Assembly: GCF_029964055.1 (NCBI RefSeq)
Contig: NZ_CP124836.1
Coordinates: forward strand, 1,984,001-2,048,000
Direction: 5' to 3'
DNA from: Arthrobacter sp. EM1
Lineage (GTDB): Bacteria > Actinomycetota > Actinomycetes > Actinomycetales > Micrococcaceae
Length of the DNA stretch: 64,000 nt
The notes beneath the pieces were generated by a model. That model was not told where the DNA came from. It saw only the letters and a program-made list of their open reading frames with translations, and made no database searches. The first letter of the stretch is position 1, and each line of letters begins with the position of its first letter. This document shows, piece after piece, positions 1-8,146 of the stretch. Position numbers and translations under genes: made by a program.

Positions 1-275
1 TCTGGGACTACGACGTCTTCCAGTCAGATGCCGAGGCCATCCTCAAGGCAGAGCTGGCCCGCGTCACGGACCAGGGAGTGAACATCACCGGACGCGCAGT
101 GCAGGCTAATCCCGGCTCAGCGCTCGTGGAAGCCTCCCGGGCGGCCGACCTGGTGGTCGTCGGTTCACGAGGACACGGAGGATTCACCGGCATGATGCTC
201 GGGTCCGTGTCGGCAGCTGCGGTTCATCATGCGCATTGCCCGGTGCTTGTACTTCGCGAACGCAGCACGGAGTAG
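1..275 (+). CDS. Universal stress protein, C-terminal part (gene enters from the left edge)
   Basis: The frame is open from base 3 and stops at 273-275; the N-terminus lies outside the window. The visible 90 residues end with the UspA nucleotide-binding signature: a VVVGSRGHGG loop, then GSVSAAAVHHAHCPVLVLR, which fits the family G-2x-G-9x-G-S/T pattern for ATP-binding members. Family knowledge: these small cytoplasmic proteins bind ATP and appear under starvation, hypoxia or oxidative stress. Two more copies lie in this window (14982-15440 and 26169-26609). Its operon context cannot be seen. Confidence 0.85.
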   Translation, partial: WDYDVFQSDAEAILKAELARVTDQGVNITGRAVQANPGSALVEASRAADLVVVGSRGHGGFTGMMLGSVSAAAVHHAHCPVLVLRERSTE

Positions 276-324
276 GTCCCGATGGTGCGGTGCCCCTGGA
301 TCTCTCTTGGGCTATCGTGGGGCC

Positions 325-702
325 ATGCCCAGTCAATTAGCTGCTGTTGCCATCGACGCGATCAGGCCAAAAGTGGTCGCCGATTTCTGGTGCGCCGTCC
401 TGGGCTGGCACGTTGTTGAAGCGGACAGCGACGTCATCAGCATTGCGCCGCAGGATAAAACCCGGCCCTCCATCGATGTAATTGCGGTGCCCGAAGGCAA
501 GACCATCAAGAACCGGCTGCACTTCGACCTGCGGGCCGACGGCCTCTCCACTGCCGAGGAACTGGAGCGACTGCTCGCCCTCGGCGCGCAGCGCACAAAT
601 GTGGGCCAAGGCCCGAATGCCAGTTGGGTGGTACTGGCTGATCCCGAGGGCAACGAGTTCTGCTTGCTGTCCCGAACGGTCCAGGACGTCGACCCGGACT
701 AA
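325..702 (+). CDS. VOC (glyoxalase-like) family protein
   Basis: 125 residues beginning MPSQLAAVAIDAIRPKVVADFW. The pattern of a beta strand, a helix with FWCAVLGWHV, a central basic strand and a late D-P-E-G-N-E-F motif near the C-terminus is typical of vicinal-oxygen-chelate folds, and DPEGNEFCLL is the hallmark of the Glyoxalase-like/PhnB-like group. The frame is open further upstream to 229, but the ATG at 325 gives the conserved N-terminus. The substrate cannot be predicted; such proteins include metal-dependent enzymes and antibiotic-binding resistance proteins. It stands alone after the stress-protein gene and converges on the dehydrogenase at 724. Confidence 0.8.
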   Translation: MPSQLAAVAIDAIRPKVVADFWCAVLGWHVVEADSDVISIAPQDKTRPSIDVIAVPEGKTIKNRLHFDLRADGLSTAEELERLLALGAQRTNVGQGPNASWVVLADPEGNEFCLLSRTVQDVDPD

Positions 703-723
703 GCGGTTGAGCCGCCGGCGGAC

Positions 724-1581
724 TCAGTATTTGTAGAAGCCTTCGCCTGTCGCGACGCCAAGCTTGCCCTTGTCGATGTAGCTCTCCTTCAGGTACCGGG
801 CGAACGCCTGCGACCCGGCGTCGGCTGAGGACGAGGCGATGTTGTACGCGGTTCCCAGGCCCACAACGTCGTAGATCTGGAACGGGCCGCTCGGTGCTCC
901 GGTAGCAATGCGCCAGGTTTTGTCAATCGTTTCGGGGCTGGCGACGCCCTGGAGCAGCAAGCCGGCGGCCGCATTCAGGAGCGGGACCAGCAGCGAGTTC
1001 AGGACGTACCCCGCTTTCTCCTTCTTGATCTCGATCGGCTCCAGTCCGCTGTTTCGGGCGAAGCCAACGACGGCGTCGAACACCGCCGGGTCCGTGTCGG
1101 CGGTGCCCATCACCTCGGCAATGTTCTGCGTCCAGATGTTGTTGGCGTAGTGGATGGCAAGGAAGCGGTCGGGGCGGCCGGTGGAATCCTTGAGGTCGCT
1201 GGGCAGCAGGGTTGAGGAGTTGGTGGCGAAGATGGTCTTGGCGGGAGCAAGATCCGCGAGCTTGCGGTAAAGGTTCCGCTTGAGCTCAAGCATTTCCGGT
1301 ACCGCTTCAATCACGAGGTCAGCGTTCGCGACGGCGGCCCCGAGGTCAGCGGTGAGGTGGAGGTTGCCAAGAGCTGCCTCAGCCTTTCCCGCCACGGCGC
1401 CGGCAACCGTTTGTTCCCGGTAGATACCGGCGAGGTGATCGAAGCGGGCCCGGGCCTTTTCGAGAGCCGCGTCGTCGATGTCATAGGCCGTGACCTCGAA
1501 TCCGTGGAAGGCGGCCTGGTAGGCGATCTGCGATCCGAGCACTCCGGTACCGAGCACGGTCAGCGTTTTGATGTCGGGCAT
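724..1581 (-). CDS. 3-hydroxyacyl-CoA dehydrogenase, NAD-binding (3-hydroxybutyryl-CoA dehydrogenase-like)
   Basis: 285 residues, the usual size for a single-function 3-hydroxyacyl-CoA dehydrogenase. The N-terminus has the Rossmann motif GTGVLGSQIA followed by an acidic end of strand 2 (VTAYDID). The middle has the conserved segment ATNSSTLLPSDL and the catalytic His region FLAIHYANNIW. The C-terminal helical domain has KEKAGYVLNSLLVP. It would oxidise L-3-hydroxyacyl-CoA with NAD+ in fatty-acid or aromatic-acid degradation. It lies 26 bp downstream of the TetR gene on the same strand, so both may be read from the promoter facing the monooxygenase gene. Confidence 0.88.
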   Translation of the reverse strand: MPDIKTLTVLGTGVLGSQIAYQAAFHGFEVTAYDIDDAALEKARARFDHLAGIYREQTVAGAVAGKAEAALGNLHLTADLGAAVANADLVIEAVPEMLELKRNLYRKLADLAPAKTIFATNSSTLLPSDLKDSTGRPDRFLAIHYANNIWTQNIAEVMGTADTDPAVFDAVVGFARNSGLEPIEIKKEKAGYVLNSLLVPLLNAAAGLLLQGVASPETIDKTWRIATGAPSGPFQIYDVVGLGTAYNIASSSADAGSQAFARYLKESYIDKGKLGVATGEGFYKY

Positions 1582-1607
1582 TCGAGTTTTTCCTTTCGAG
1601 CCGGGCG

Positions 1608-2249
1608 CTAGGGGCGGCCGGGGTTGACGGACCCGTAGATACTGCGGATCCAGATGGTTGCTAACACGTCCAGTGCGCGTGACTCGGCGATGGCGGGGCT
1701 CTCCTGGTTGAGCACCGCGGTGATCACCCGCTCGTTCATCAGGTTGAGGCTCACGGCGAGGTCGTGGGCATCGATACCCCGCGGCGCGGCCCCCCGGGCT
1801 TGCTCTGAGGTGATCACATCGGTCGAGAAGTCGGCCCAGGACTGCATCGACTTGGACCAGAGCTTGCGGACCTCATCGTTGCGGGAACGGGCCGTGATCG
1901 CCGCGGTGGCGACGCCGCGGTGGGACGCGAACACCGCCACGAACATGCCGATGGAACGGGTCCACGCTGCCGCGGGATCGCTTTCGAAATCCCGCGGCAA
2001 GTCACCGACCCGGTGTTCCACCTCGGTGATCACGCGGTCCAGAAGCGCCAGCAGCACTTCGTCTTTGGATGAAAAGTAGAAGTAGAAGGTGGGGCGCGAG
2101 ATGCCGGCGCCGCGGGCAAGCTCCTCGATCGAAATGTCGTCGAAGGCCCGCCCGGCAAGGAGCGCCTCGGCGGCAGCAAGGATTGCATCCTGGCGTTCAT
2201 CCCCCGAGACCCTCGCGGTACGTCGTCCTCGTTGAACCATGCCGCCCAT
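1608..2249 (-). CDS. ethR: TetR/AcrR family repressor, EthR-like
   Basis: 213 residues from the ATG at 2249; an in-frame ATG at 2240 is an equally possible start. The N-terminal helix-turn-helix contains SIEELARGAGISRPTFYFYF, and the surrounding segments (RGRRTAR-SG, AAPRGIDAHDLAVSLNLMNER, IWIRSIYG) match my recollection of Mycobacterium EthR closely. EthR represses the divergent monooxygenase gene ethA; here too a Baeyer-Villiger monooxygenase gene of EthA type starts 61 bp away in the opposite direction. An extended dyad lies between them. The ligand is not predictable. The hydroxyacyl-CoA dehydrogenase follows downstream and could be co-regulated. Confidence 0.88.
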   Translation of the reverse strand: MGGMVQRGRRTARVSGDERQDAILAAAEALLAGRAFDDISIEELARGAGISRPTFYFYFSSKDEVLLALLDRVITEVEHRVGDLPRDFESDPAAAWTRSIGMFVAVFASHRGVATAAITARSRNDEVRKLWSKSMQSWADFSTDVITSEQARGAAPRGIDAHDLAVSLNLMNERVITAVLNQESPAIAESRALDVLATIWIRSIYGSVNPGRP

Positions 2250-2263
2250 CCTAATCCAATTTT

Positions 2264-2298
2264 TCGACGCGGTGTTGACTCTGTCAACGCTAAGTCGA
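2264..2298. promoter_or_regulatory. Extended inverted repeat, likely operator for the EthR-like repressor
   Basis: An inner perfect repeat GTTGAC-3 bp-GTCAAC (2274-2288) and an outer TCGAC/GTCGA pair (2264-2268 and 2294-2298) share the same centre at 2281. The nested dyad fills the short gap between the divergent repressor and monooxygenase genes, as the EthR operator does between ethR and ethA in mycobacteria. Binding is inferred from position and symmetry only. Confidence 0.65.
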
Positions 2299-2310
2299 TA
2301 ACTTGGCGAC

Positions 2311-4743
2311 ATGAGTGAACACGTGGATGTTTTGATTGTTGGAGCCGGGCTGAGCGGCATAGGTTTCGCCAGCCGGTTGAAACGCGAGGCACCCGGGAAG
2401 ACCTTCGCAATCCTGGAGTCACGCAGCGCCGTGGGCGGCACCTGGGATCTCTTCAGGTACCCGGGCATCCGCTCCGACAGCGACATGTATACCCTCGGCT
2501 ACTCGTTCCGGCCCTGGGAAGGTGCCAAGGCGATCGCCGACGGCGACTCGATCCGCGAGTACATCGAAGCGACTGTTGCGGACGAGGGTCTCGAATCGCG
2601 GATCCGGCTGAATTACCGTGCCGTCTCGGCCGAGTGGTCCAGCGAAACCGCGCTGTGGACCGTGACGGCAGTCCCGACCTCCGGCGGCGAATACCGGCAG
2701 GGCGATCCGGCCGCCCCAGCGGGCGATCCGGCCGCCCCAGCGGGCGAGCCGGTCACGTTCACCTGCTCCTTCCTGTCCGTCTGCTCGGGCTACTACCGTT
2801 ATGACGAAGGCTTCACCCCGGCCATCGAAGGTGCCGACACGTTCGCCGGCTCGATGGTGCACCCGCAGCACTGGCCGGCCGACCTCGATTACAAGGGCAA
2901 GCAGGTGGTGATCATCGGCAGCGGGGCCACCGCAGTGACGCTCGTGCCGTCGATGGCGAAGTCTGCCGCCAAGGTCACCATGCTGCAGCGCTCCCCCACG
3001 TACATCGCGCCCGTCCCGTCCCGGGACCACCTGGCCGACCGCCTCCGCGGAAAGCTGCCCGCTCAACTGGCTTACGACGTCGTCCGGGCCAAGAACATCC
3101 TCTTTTCGATGTTCACGTACCAGTTGAGCCGGCGGCGGCCGGAAACAATGAAGGCGATTCTACGCAAATCGGCAGTCGCCAAGCTGCCGGCCGGATTCGC
3201 CGTCGACACGCATCTGGCCCCGTCGTATCAGCCCTGGGACCAGCGGGTCTGCGCCATCCCGAATGGGGACCTTTACCGGGCGATCAGTGCCAGTACCGCC
3301 GACATCGTGACCGACGAGATCTCGCGGATCACTCCGGACGGAATTGATCTGGCCTCGGGCAGGTCAATCCCGGCGGACGTGATTGTCACGGCAACAGGAC
3401 TGAACCTGCTTGTGATTGGCGGGATGACCCTCACCGTCGACGGCGAGCCGGTGGACGTGGGCCGAACTTTGACCTACAAAGGCATGATGCTCGACGGCGT
3501 GCCCAACTTTGCGCTCACTATCGGCTACACCAACGCATCATGGACGCTCAAAGCCGATCTGGTCGCGGGATACATCTGCAGGCTGCTCAAGCACCTCGAC
3601 CGCCGGAACCTGCAGTGGGTGGCACCCAAAGCACCCGCCGAGGTCGCGGGCGCTGAGCTGACGTCCCTGATTGACCTGAAGGCCGGCTACATCCTGCGCG
3701 GCGCCGACAAGCTCCCCCGGCAGGGGGCAGAGTCGCCCTGGCGGCTGCACCAGAACTACTTCCGCGACTTCGCCCTGCTTAGGGCCGGCCGGGTCACGGA
3801 CCACGTTCGTTTCGGCCGGCGCGGGCAGCAGGTGCGCGGATCCGGACGGACGACGACGGCGGCGCTCCCGGATCCGCTCGACCTCCCCGGCACCGGGCAC
3901 GTCGACGTCGGCGGTGCGCGGTTTCGCTACCGGAAGACCGGCAGCGGGGATCCCATGCTGCTCCTGCACGGCATCGGCCAGAGCCTGGAGGACTGGAACG
4001 AGCAGCACGAACGGCTCGCGGCGCGGCACACCCTCATCAGCGTGGACCTGCCCGGCTTCGCCTACTCCGACCGTCTCTCCGGACCCGCGACTTTGGCCAA
4101 GCTTGCCGGCTCTCTGCCTGCCTTCCTCGACGCCGTCGGGGTGCACGAGCCGCTGCCCGTGATCGGCAACTCGCTTGGCGGCGCCGTTGCCATGAAACTG
4201 GCGGCGGACCATCCGGACCGCGTCTCAGCCCTCGTACTTGCCAACAGCGCCGGGTTCGGCCAGGAGGTCGCGCTGGTCCTGCGCCTGCTCACGGTCAGGC
4301 CCCTCGCGGCTCTGCTCACGCGTCCTGCTGAGGCCGCTTCCCGCCGAACTGTGGAGTCGATCTTCTACAACAAGGCGCTGGTGACCGATGCCCGGGTCGG
4401 CCAGGCTTACGCCCTGTCGCGACGGGCGACGCACCGCAGGACCCTGCTTGAGGTCGCCCGCGATCTCGGCACCGTCTCCGGCGTCAGGGCAGAATGGCGG
4501 GCTGACCTCATGGCGGCCCTGGCGCAGTCGGACATTCCGATGCTCGTGGCCTGGGGCGACCACGACCACGTCCTCCCCTTCAGCCACCTCAAGGCGGCGA
4601 CCGCGGCATTGCCACGCGCCGAGTCCCACGTCTTCCCAAAGACGGGTCACATGCCCCAGATCGAAACACCGGACGAGTTTGCAGCGGTAGTGGAGGACTT
4701 CCTCGCACGGCGCGTCGCAGACCGCCGGACGGCACGCCGCTGA
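2311..4743 (+). CDS. Fused Baeyer-Villiger monooxygenase (EthA-like) and alpha/beta hydrolase
   Basis: 810 residues. Residues 1 to about 500 form a flavin monooxygenase: FAD motif GAGLSG at 11-16, FRYPGIRSDSDMYTLG at about 48-63, the Baeyer-Villiger fingerprint F-x-G-x3-H-x3-W-P at 178-189, and the NADPH Rossmann motif GSGATA at 203-208. It resembles mycobacterial EthA over its whole length. After a basic linker, about 530-805 is a complete alpha/beta hydrolase: LLHG oxyanion loop at about His553, nucleophile G-N-S-L-G with Ser621, Asp750 (WGDHD) and His780 (KTGHMP). EthA itself is about 490 residues and has no hydrolase. The natural reading is that the first domain turns a ketone into an ester or lactone and the second cleaves it. 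A 21-bp unit is repeated in the monooxygenase domain (2701-2750), giving GDPAAPA twice. Confidence 0.9.
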   Translation: MSEHVDVLIVGAGLSGIGFASRLKREAPGKTFAILESRSAVGGTWDLFRYPGIRSDSDMYTLGYSFRPWEGAKAIADGDSIREYIEATVADEGLESRIRLNYRAVSAEWSSETALWTVTAVPTSGGEYRQGDPAAPAGDPAAPAGEPVTFTCSFLSVCSGYYRYDEGFTPAIEGADTFAGSMVHPQHWPADLDYKGKQVVIIGSGATAVTLVPSMAKSAAKVTMLQRSPTYIAPVPSRDHLADRLRGKLPAQLAYDVVRAKNILFSMFTYQLSRRRPETMKAILRKSAVAKLPAGFAVDTHLAPSYQPWDQRVCAIPNGDLYRAISASTADIVTDEISRITPDGIDLASGRSIPADVIVTATGLNLLVIGGMTLTVDGEPVDVGRTLTYKGMMLDGVPNFALTIGYTNASWTLKADLVAGYICRLLKHLDRRNLQWVAPKAPAEVAGAELTSLIDLKAGYILRGADKLPRQGAESPWRLHQNYFRDFALLRAGRVTDHVRFGRRGQQVRGSGRTTTAALPDPLDLPGTGHVDVGGARFRYRKTGSGDPMLLLHGIGQSLEDWNEQHERLAARHTLISVDLPGFAYSDRLSGPATLAKLAGSLPAFLDAVGVHEPLPVIGNSLGGAVAMKLAADHPDRVSALVLANSAGFGQEVALVLRLLTVRPLAALLTRPAEAASRRTVESIFYNKALVTDARVGQAYALSRRATHRRTLLEVARDLGTVSGVRAEWRADLMAALAQSDIPMLVAWGDHDHVLPFSHLKAATAALPRAESHVFPKTGHMPQIETPDEFAAVVEDFLARRVADRRTARR
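2701..2750 (+). repeat. 21-bp tandem repeat inside the monooxygenase gene
   Basis: Two exact 21-bp copies and a partial third encode GDPAAPA-GDPAAPA-GEP. The insertion keeps the reading frame and sits in a surface-like segment before the strand leading to the LSVCSGYY motif. EthA as I recall it has no such Ala/Pro insert here. Confidence 0.75.
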
Positions 4744-4810
4744 TCCGCCCTTCGGGGCCAGTCCTGACGGATTTTGGCCGCTTTCATCAGCAAGGAGACC
4801 AGCCCCTGGC

Positions 4811-4839
4811 GGGTGCCGGCAGCTTCACTCCCGGCACCC
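4811..4839. terminator. Hairpin between convergent genes, probable terminator
   Basis: A perfect 9-bp stem (GGGTGCCGG / CCGGCACCC) with an 11-nt loop lies directly beside the stop codon of the minus-strand lipoate-ligase-like gene and 68 bp after the monooxygenase stop. There is no clear T-run, which is common for actinobacterial hairpin terminators. Confidence 0.55.
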
Positions 4840-4840
4840 G

Positions 4841-5590
4841 TCAGCTGAACAGGCTGCCGAAGTCGCCGTAGGCCAGGGCTGCGTAGCGGGCGTAGGTGTC
4901 GAGCACTGCCGCCTCGACGGCATCCACGTCCAGGTGCGGGACAAGGTCGTTGACGGCGCCCGCGGTGGCAGGGTCCCAGTCCAGGCCCAGGGCCGCGTAG
5001 CTTGCCTCCAGCACGGCGCGGATCGGCACCGAGTTCTGCACGACGATAACCGAGCTGAACAGCCAGCCACCGGCCACCACGCGCTGCGCGGTACCAACGA
5101 GTTTGAGCTGGCGCCGGGGCACCTGCGGATCCTGCCCGTGGACACTGAACTCGCCCGGGCAGTATTCACCGGGAATCTCCCCGACCGCCGCGTCGACGCC
5201 GGCGGTCCGCAGGGCGCTCGCAAGCAGTTCGCCAAAGAAGGAGAAACGCCCTTTGGCTCCGGCGATCGCGTCTGTGGCCGGTTCCAGGTGATCGATCACC
5301 AGCGTGCCCTCGTGATAGGCGGCGGCGCGTCCGCCTGCCTTGCGGATCAGCGGCTCGAACCCCAGCTCGCGGCAGGCCAGCGCCGCGGCATCGAAGCCCG
5401 GCAGGTGGGTGTCCCGCTGCCCGAAGGCCACCGTGGGCGCCGGGCGGTAGAGCCGGAGCATGGCCCCCGCTTCGCCGGTTTTGACCTTCCGGAGCAGCTC
5501 CAGGGCGAGGTCCAGGTCCGCGGCTGCCCCCAGCGATTCTTCCTGCCGGAAAATCGTCAGCGTCCGTGCTGCGCCAGCGGCCTCCGGCAT
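4841..5590 (-). CDS. Lipoate-protein ligase A family protein
   Basis: 249 residues from the ATG at 5590; the frame is open upstream, but conserved sequence begins with TLTIFRQEESLGAAADLDLALE. Family features are the R-x-A-G-G-R-A-A-A-Y-H-E-G-T-L segment, matching the lipoyl/biotinyl ligase loop, and KLVGTAQRV, where the Lys is the expected catalytic residue for acyl-adenylate binding. LplA-type enzymes attach lipoate or octanoate to E2 or H proteins; some actinobacterial members remain uncharacterised. The gene is divergent from the DUF2177 gene with only 16 bp between start codons, so at least one promoter must lie in the other gene. Confidence 0.82.
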   Translation of the reverse strand: MPEAAGAARTLTIFRQEESLGAAADLDLALELLRKVKTGEAGAMLRLYRPAPTVAFGQRDTHLPGFDAAALACRELGFEPLIRKAGGRAAAYHEGTLVIDHLEPATDAIAGAKGRFSFFGELLASALRTAGVDAAVGEIPGEYCPGEFSVHGQDPQVPRRQLKLVGTAQRVVAGGWLFSSVIVVQNSVPIRAVLEASYAALGLDWDPATAGAVNDLVPHLDVDAVEAAVLDTYARYAALAYGDFGSLFS

Positions 5591-5606
5591 CTTGTTATGC
5601 TCCCTT

Positions 5607-5990
5607 ATGCTCATCTTGCAATTCCTCGTCGTGGCCGCCGCATTCGCCGTCATCGATTCCATCTGGCTCAAGTCGATGAGCAAGTTCTATCGAAGCCATC
5701 TCGGGCACCTTATGGCAGATAAACCCAATCTAGGGTACGCCGTTGTGTTCTACGTGCTGTACATCGCGGGGATCGTCTTCTTCGCGCTCCAGCCCGCGCT
5801 CGACGGCGGCAGCTGGCTCACCGCACTCGGCTACGGCGCCGCGCTGGGAACCTTCGCCTACGCCACCTATGACCTGACGAACGCTTCGACCCTGAAGAAC
5901 TGGCCGCTGGTCATCGTGGTGGCGGACATTGCCTGGGGCGCTGTGCTGACCGGCCTTGCCACCGTCGTCGGCTGGCTCGTGTTCCACTAG
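5607..5990 (+). CDS. DUF2177 family membrane protein
   Basis: 127 residues with about four hydrophobic helices: FLVVAAAFAVIDSIWL at the start, VVFYVLYIAGIVFFAL, a central glycine-rich helix and a final VVADIAWGAVLTGLATVVGWLV. Conserved DUF2177 features are the D-S-I-W-L in helix 1, the ATYDLTNASTLKNWP loop and D-I-A-W-G in the last helix. The ATG at 5607 removes an Arg/Ser-rich upstream extension that is antisense to the ligase gene. The function of the family is not established. Confidence 0.85.
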   Translation: MLILQFLVVAAAFAVIDSIWLKSMSKFYRSHLGHLMADKPNLGYAVVFYVLYIAGIVFFALQPALDGGSWLTALGYGAALGTFAYATYDLTNASTLKNWPLVIVVADIAWGAVLTGLATVVGWLVFH

Positions 5991-6001
5991 GCGGCGCTCC
6001 A

Positions 6002-6026
6002 CCGGCGCCAGCGCGGATGGCGCCGG
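6002..6026. terminator. Hairpin between convergent genes
   Basis: A perfect 8-bp inverted repeat CCGGCGCC / GGCGCCGG with a 9-nt loop lies between the DUF2177 stop (5990) and the stop of the minus-strand thioesterase (6043). It could serve both genes. No T-run is visible. Confidence 0.5.
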
Positions 6027-6042
6027 ACGGGCCGGCCGCGCG

Positions 6043-6846
6043 CTAGGACTTCCGGAGCGTCAGGATCTGCTCGGCGCGGCCGAACGGGCCGTTGAGGTCG
6101 TGCAGCACGGTGGACGTCAGGCCAATTCCGTCCGTACCGAACGAGACTTCGTTGTCCAGTCCCAGCCACTCCCCTTCGGGGCGCCGGTACATGTGGATCT
6201 GGAGGTCCAGGTTGGGAAAGGCGTAGCTGCCGGTGCCCGGTGGAACGCGGGCGGCAATGCCGTTGGCGGTGTCCACCAGCCCGATCAGCCGGGCGAGGTC
6301 ACTGCTGTCCGCTGTGTCCGTCAGCGGATGGTCCGTGTGCAGCCAGACGGTGCCCGAACCGGCCCGGTGTCCGTCCGCGATCCGCATCTGCAGCGAGGCA
6401 ATGTACCCGCCCGGCCAGACGGTGGCCGCGTCGTACGGTTCGCAGTCCTCCGGTGCGGGGATCTTCGGGTCCTCAAAGGCCGCGACGGCTGAAGTGTCGG
6501 AAGTGATCATCCGCCACGCCGTGGCCCGGATCGCGGTGCGGCCGCCGGCCACCAGTTCGGCCTGCAGCAGTTCGATGGTCCGGCCCGGCCGCAGGGTCGT
6601 GGTGACAACCTCGAATTCGCCGCCCGGAATCAGCCCGAGGATCTCATAGCTCAGCCGTGCCATCCGCATATCGTTGCGCGGGTTATGCCGTGCAAGGCAG
6701 TCGGCCATAATGCCCGAGGCGGGTGCCATGTGCTGTTCGTGTACATTCCAGGCTCCCTGGGCGTGGATGGTGGAGCGAAAACGCCCGCCGCCCAGCGATT
6801 CGTAGTAGAAATTGCCCTCGGCAAGCACCGGTAGTTCAAAAGTCAA
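6043..6846 (-). CDS. Acyl-CoA thioesterase-like protein (double hotdog)
   Basis: About 267 residues from a TTG at 6846 that has GAAAGGG six bases upstream; a GTG at 6885 is the alternative start but lacks a good ribosome site. The N-terminal half has GGGRFRSTIHAQGAWNVHEQHMAP, followed by ARLSYEILGLIPGGEFEVVTTTLRPGRTIE. This is the usual pattern of the TesB-like 4HBT_3 family, where two hotdog folds sit in one chain. The C-terminal half has a matching segment (SYAFPNLDLQIHMYRRPEGEWLGL). The natural acyl group is unknown. It is a single gene facing the DUF2177 gene. Confidence 0.78.
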   Translation of the reverse strand: MTFELPVLAEGNFYYESLGGGRFRSTIHAQGAWNVHEQHMAPASGIMADCLARHNPRNDMRMARLSYEILGLIPGGEFEVVTTTLRPGRTIELLQAELVAGGRTAIRATAWRMITSDTSAVAAFEDPKIPAPEDCEPYDAATVWPGGYIASLQMRIADGHRAGSGTVWLHTDHPLTDTADSSDLARLIGLVDTANGIAARVPPGTGSYAFPNLDLQIHMYRRPEGEWLGLDNEVSFGTDGIGLTSTVLHDLNGPFGRAEQILTLRKS

Positions 6847-6931
6847 CGTCTGCCCTTTCGCGTGGCTGGTAATCCCAGAACACACTATCGCTTCCGCTGC
6901 GCCGGCAGGCCGGCCCTCAACCGGGCAGGTT

Positions 6932-7216
6932 TCAGTCTTCTACCCGGACACCGCGCCAGAAGGCAACATGGTCCTTGATCTGCCGGGCGTCCGCCTTTGG
7001 CTCGGCGTAATACCAGGCGGAATCATCGTTGCGCTGGCCGCCGACCACAAGGCTGTAATAGCTGGCCTTGCCTTTCCAGGGGCAGACGGTGCTGTAGTTG
7101 CTCTCCTGAAGGTAGTCGGAGTTCACCGAGGACAACGGGAAGTAGTGGTTTCCCTCCACCATGACAGTATTTTCGCTCTCCGCGATGACCTTGCCGTTCC
7201 AGATTGCCTTTGCCAT
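6932..7216 (-). CDS. DUF427 domain protein
   Basis: 94 residues from the ATG at 7216, which has GGAAGAG just upstream. The chain has every hallmark of DUF427: W-N-G-K-V-I-A-E-S at the start, the V-E-G-N-H-Y-F-P segment, T-V-C-P-W-K-G-K-A-S-Y-Y-S and a final W-Y-Y-A-E-P. These beta-tent proteins are widespread in actinobacteria and have no firm biochemical role. It is divergent from the endonuclease/phosphatase-family gene. Confidence 0.9.
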   Translation of the reverse strand: MAKAIWNGKVIAESENTVMVEGNHYFPLSSVNSDYLQESNYSTVCPWKGKASYYSLVVGGQRNDDSAWYYAEPKADARQIKDHVAFWRGVRVED

Positions 7217-7376
7217 GATGTTCTCTTCCGTTGGTGGATCGGACGCCTGTTCAGGCGGGCGCGCCCCGCTGCCCGCCATTGGTTCAACGACGGGGGCCGC
7301 CCAAAGATTCCACTGGAACGGCCGGGAACCGCGGCGTTAAGTCCCCGCCGATTCACTCGACTGGGTAGACTCGGAA

Positions 7377-8120
7377 GTGAATTCCCGCGACTATCCGCTG
7401 AAGAGGTGCCCCCTGATTCGAGTCATCAGCTACAACCTGCGTAAGCACCATGCCAGCGGCGAGCTGGTTGATCTGGCGCACAATTTTGGCATTGATGCCT
7501 TGTGCCTGCAGGAATGCGACACTGACGATCTCCCGGACACGATCGGTGATCTGCACCTTGCCGACTCCACCAAAGGCAACCGGCTGGGCCTGGCGATCTA
7601 CTACCGCAGGGACCGGTTCCGCGCCTATGAGACGAAGACTTTCGCGCTGAAGAAGTCCCTGCATGACCGGGTCCTGTCCCCCGCCCACGAACGGCTCATC
7701 GGTACCCGGGTGGTGGACAACGAAACGGATCACAACCTCGTTATCGCTTCCTTCCACGCGGCTCCTTTGACCGCTTCGAACTCACTGCGGCGGAACCAGA
7801 TCCATGCGGCCCATGCGGAATTGCTGAGCATGGGCGGTGGCCTCATGTCGCTGATGGTGGGCGACTTCAACTACCCGTTTTTCACGAAGTACCTCACGGA
7901 GGAAATGAAGGATGCCGGCTACGACCTGACCCTCAGCGACCGGCGCACCTACACGCGCTACAAGGTGTTCAAGGGACACTTTGATTTCGCCACCTCGCAG
8001 GGCCTCAATATCGAAAGCGTGGAAACCCTCCCCCGGGGCGCCTCAGACCACCTCCCCATCCTTATCTCGGCGGAGTACGGCCAGGACGCCACCGGCACCT
8101 CCTCGTCCCCAGCTGCGTAG
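7377..8120 (+). CDS. Endonuclease/exonuclease/phosphatase family protein
   Basis: 247 residues from a GTG. EEP-fold landmarks are in order: R-V-I-S-Y-N-L-R (first strand with Asn), C-L-Q-E-C (metal-binding Glu), G-D-F-N-Y (catalytic Asp/Asn) and S-D-H-L-P-I (catalytic His) near the C-terminus. Members cleave phosphodiesters in DNA, lipids or nucleotides using Mg2+; the substrate of this one cannot be told. No signal peptide is seen, so it is probably cytoplasmic. The SulP gene follows within 30 bp and may be in the same transcript. Confidence 0.85.
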   Translation: MNSRDYPLKRCPLIRVISYNLRKHHASGELVDLAHNFGIDALCLQECDTDDLPDTIGDLHLADSTKGNRLGLAIYYRRDRFRAYETKTFALKKSLHDRVLSPAHERLIGTRVVDNETDHNLVIASFHAAPLTASNSLRRNQIHAAHAELLSMGGGLMSLMVGDFNYPFFTKYLTEEMKDAGYDLTLSDRRTYTRYKVFKGHFDFATSQGLNIESVETLPRGASDHLPILISAEYGQDATGTSSSPAA

Positions 8121-8146
8121 GCAGTTGCACCGTGCGGGGAGCTTGG

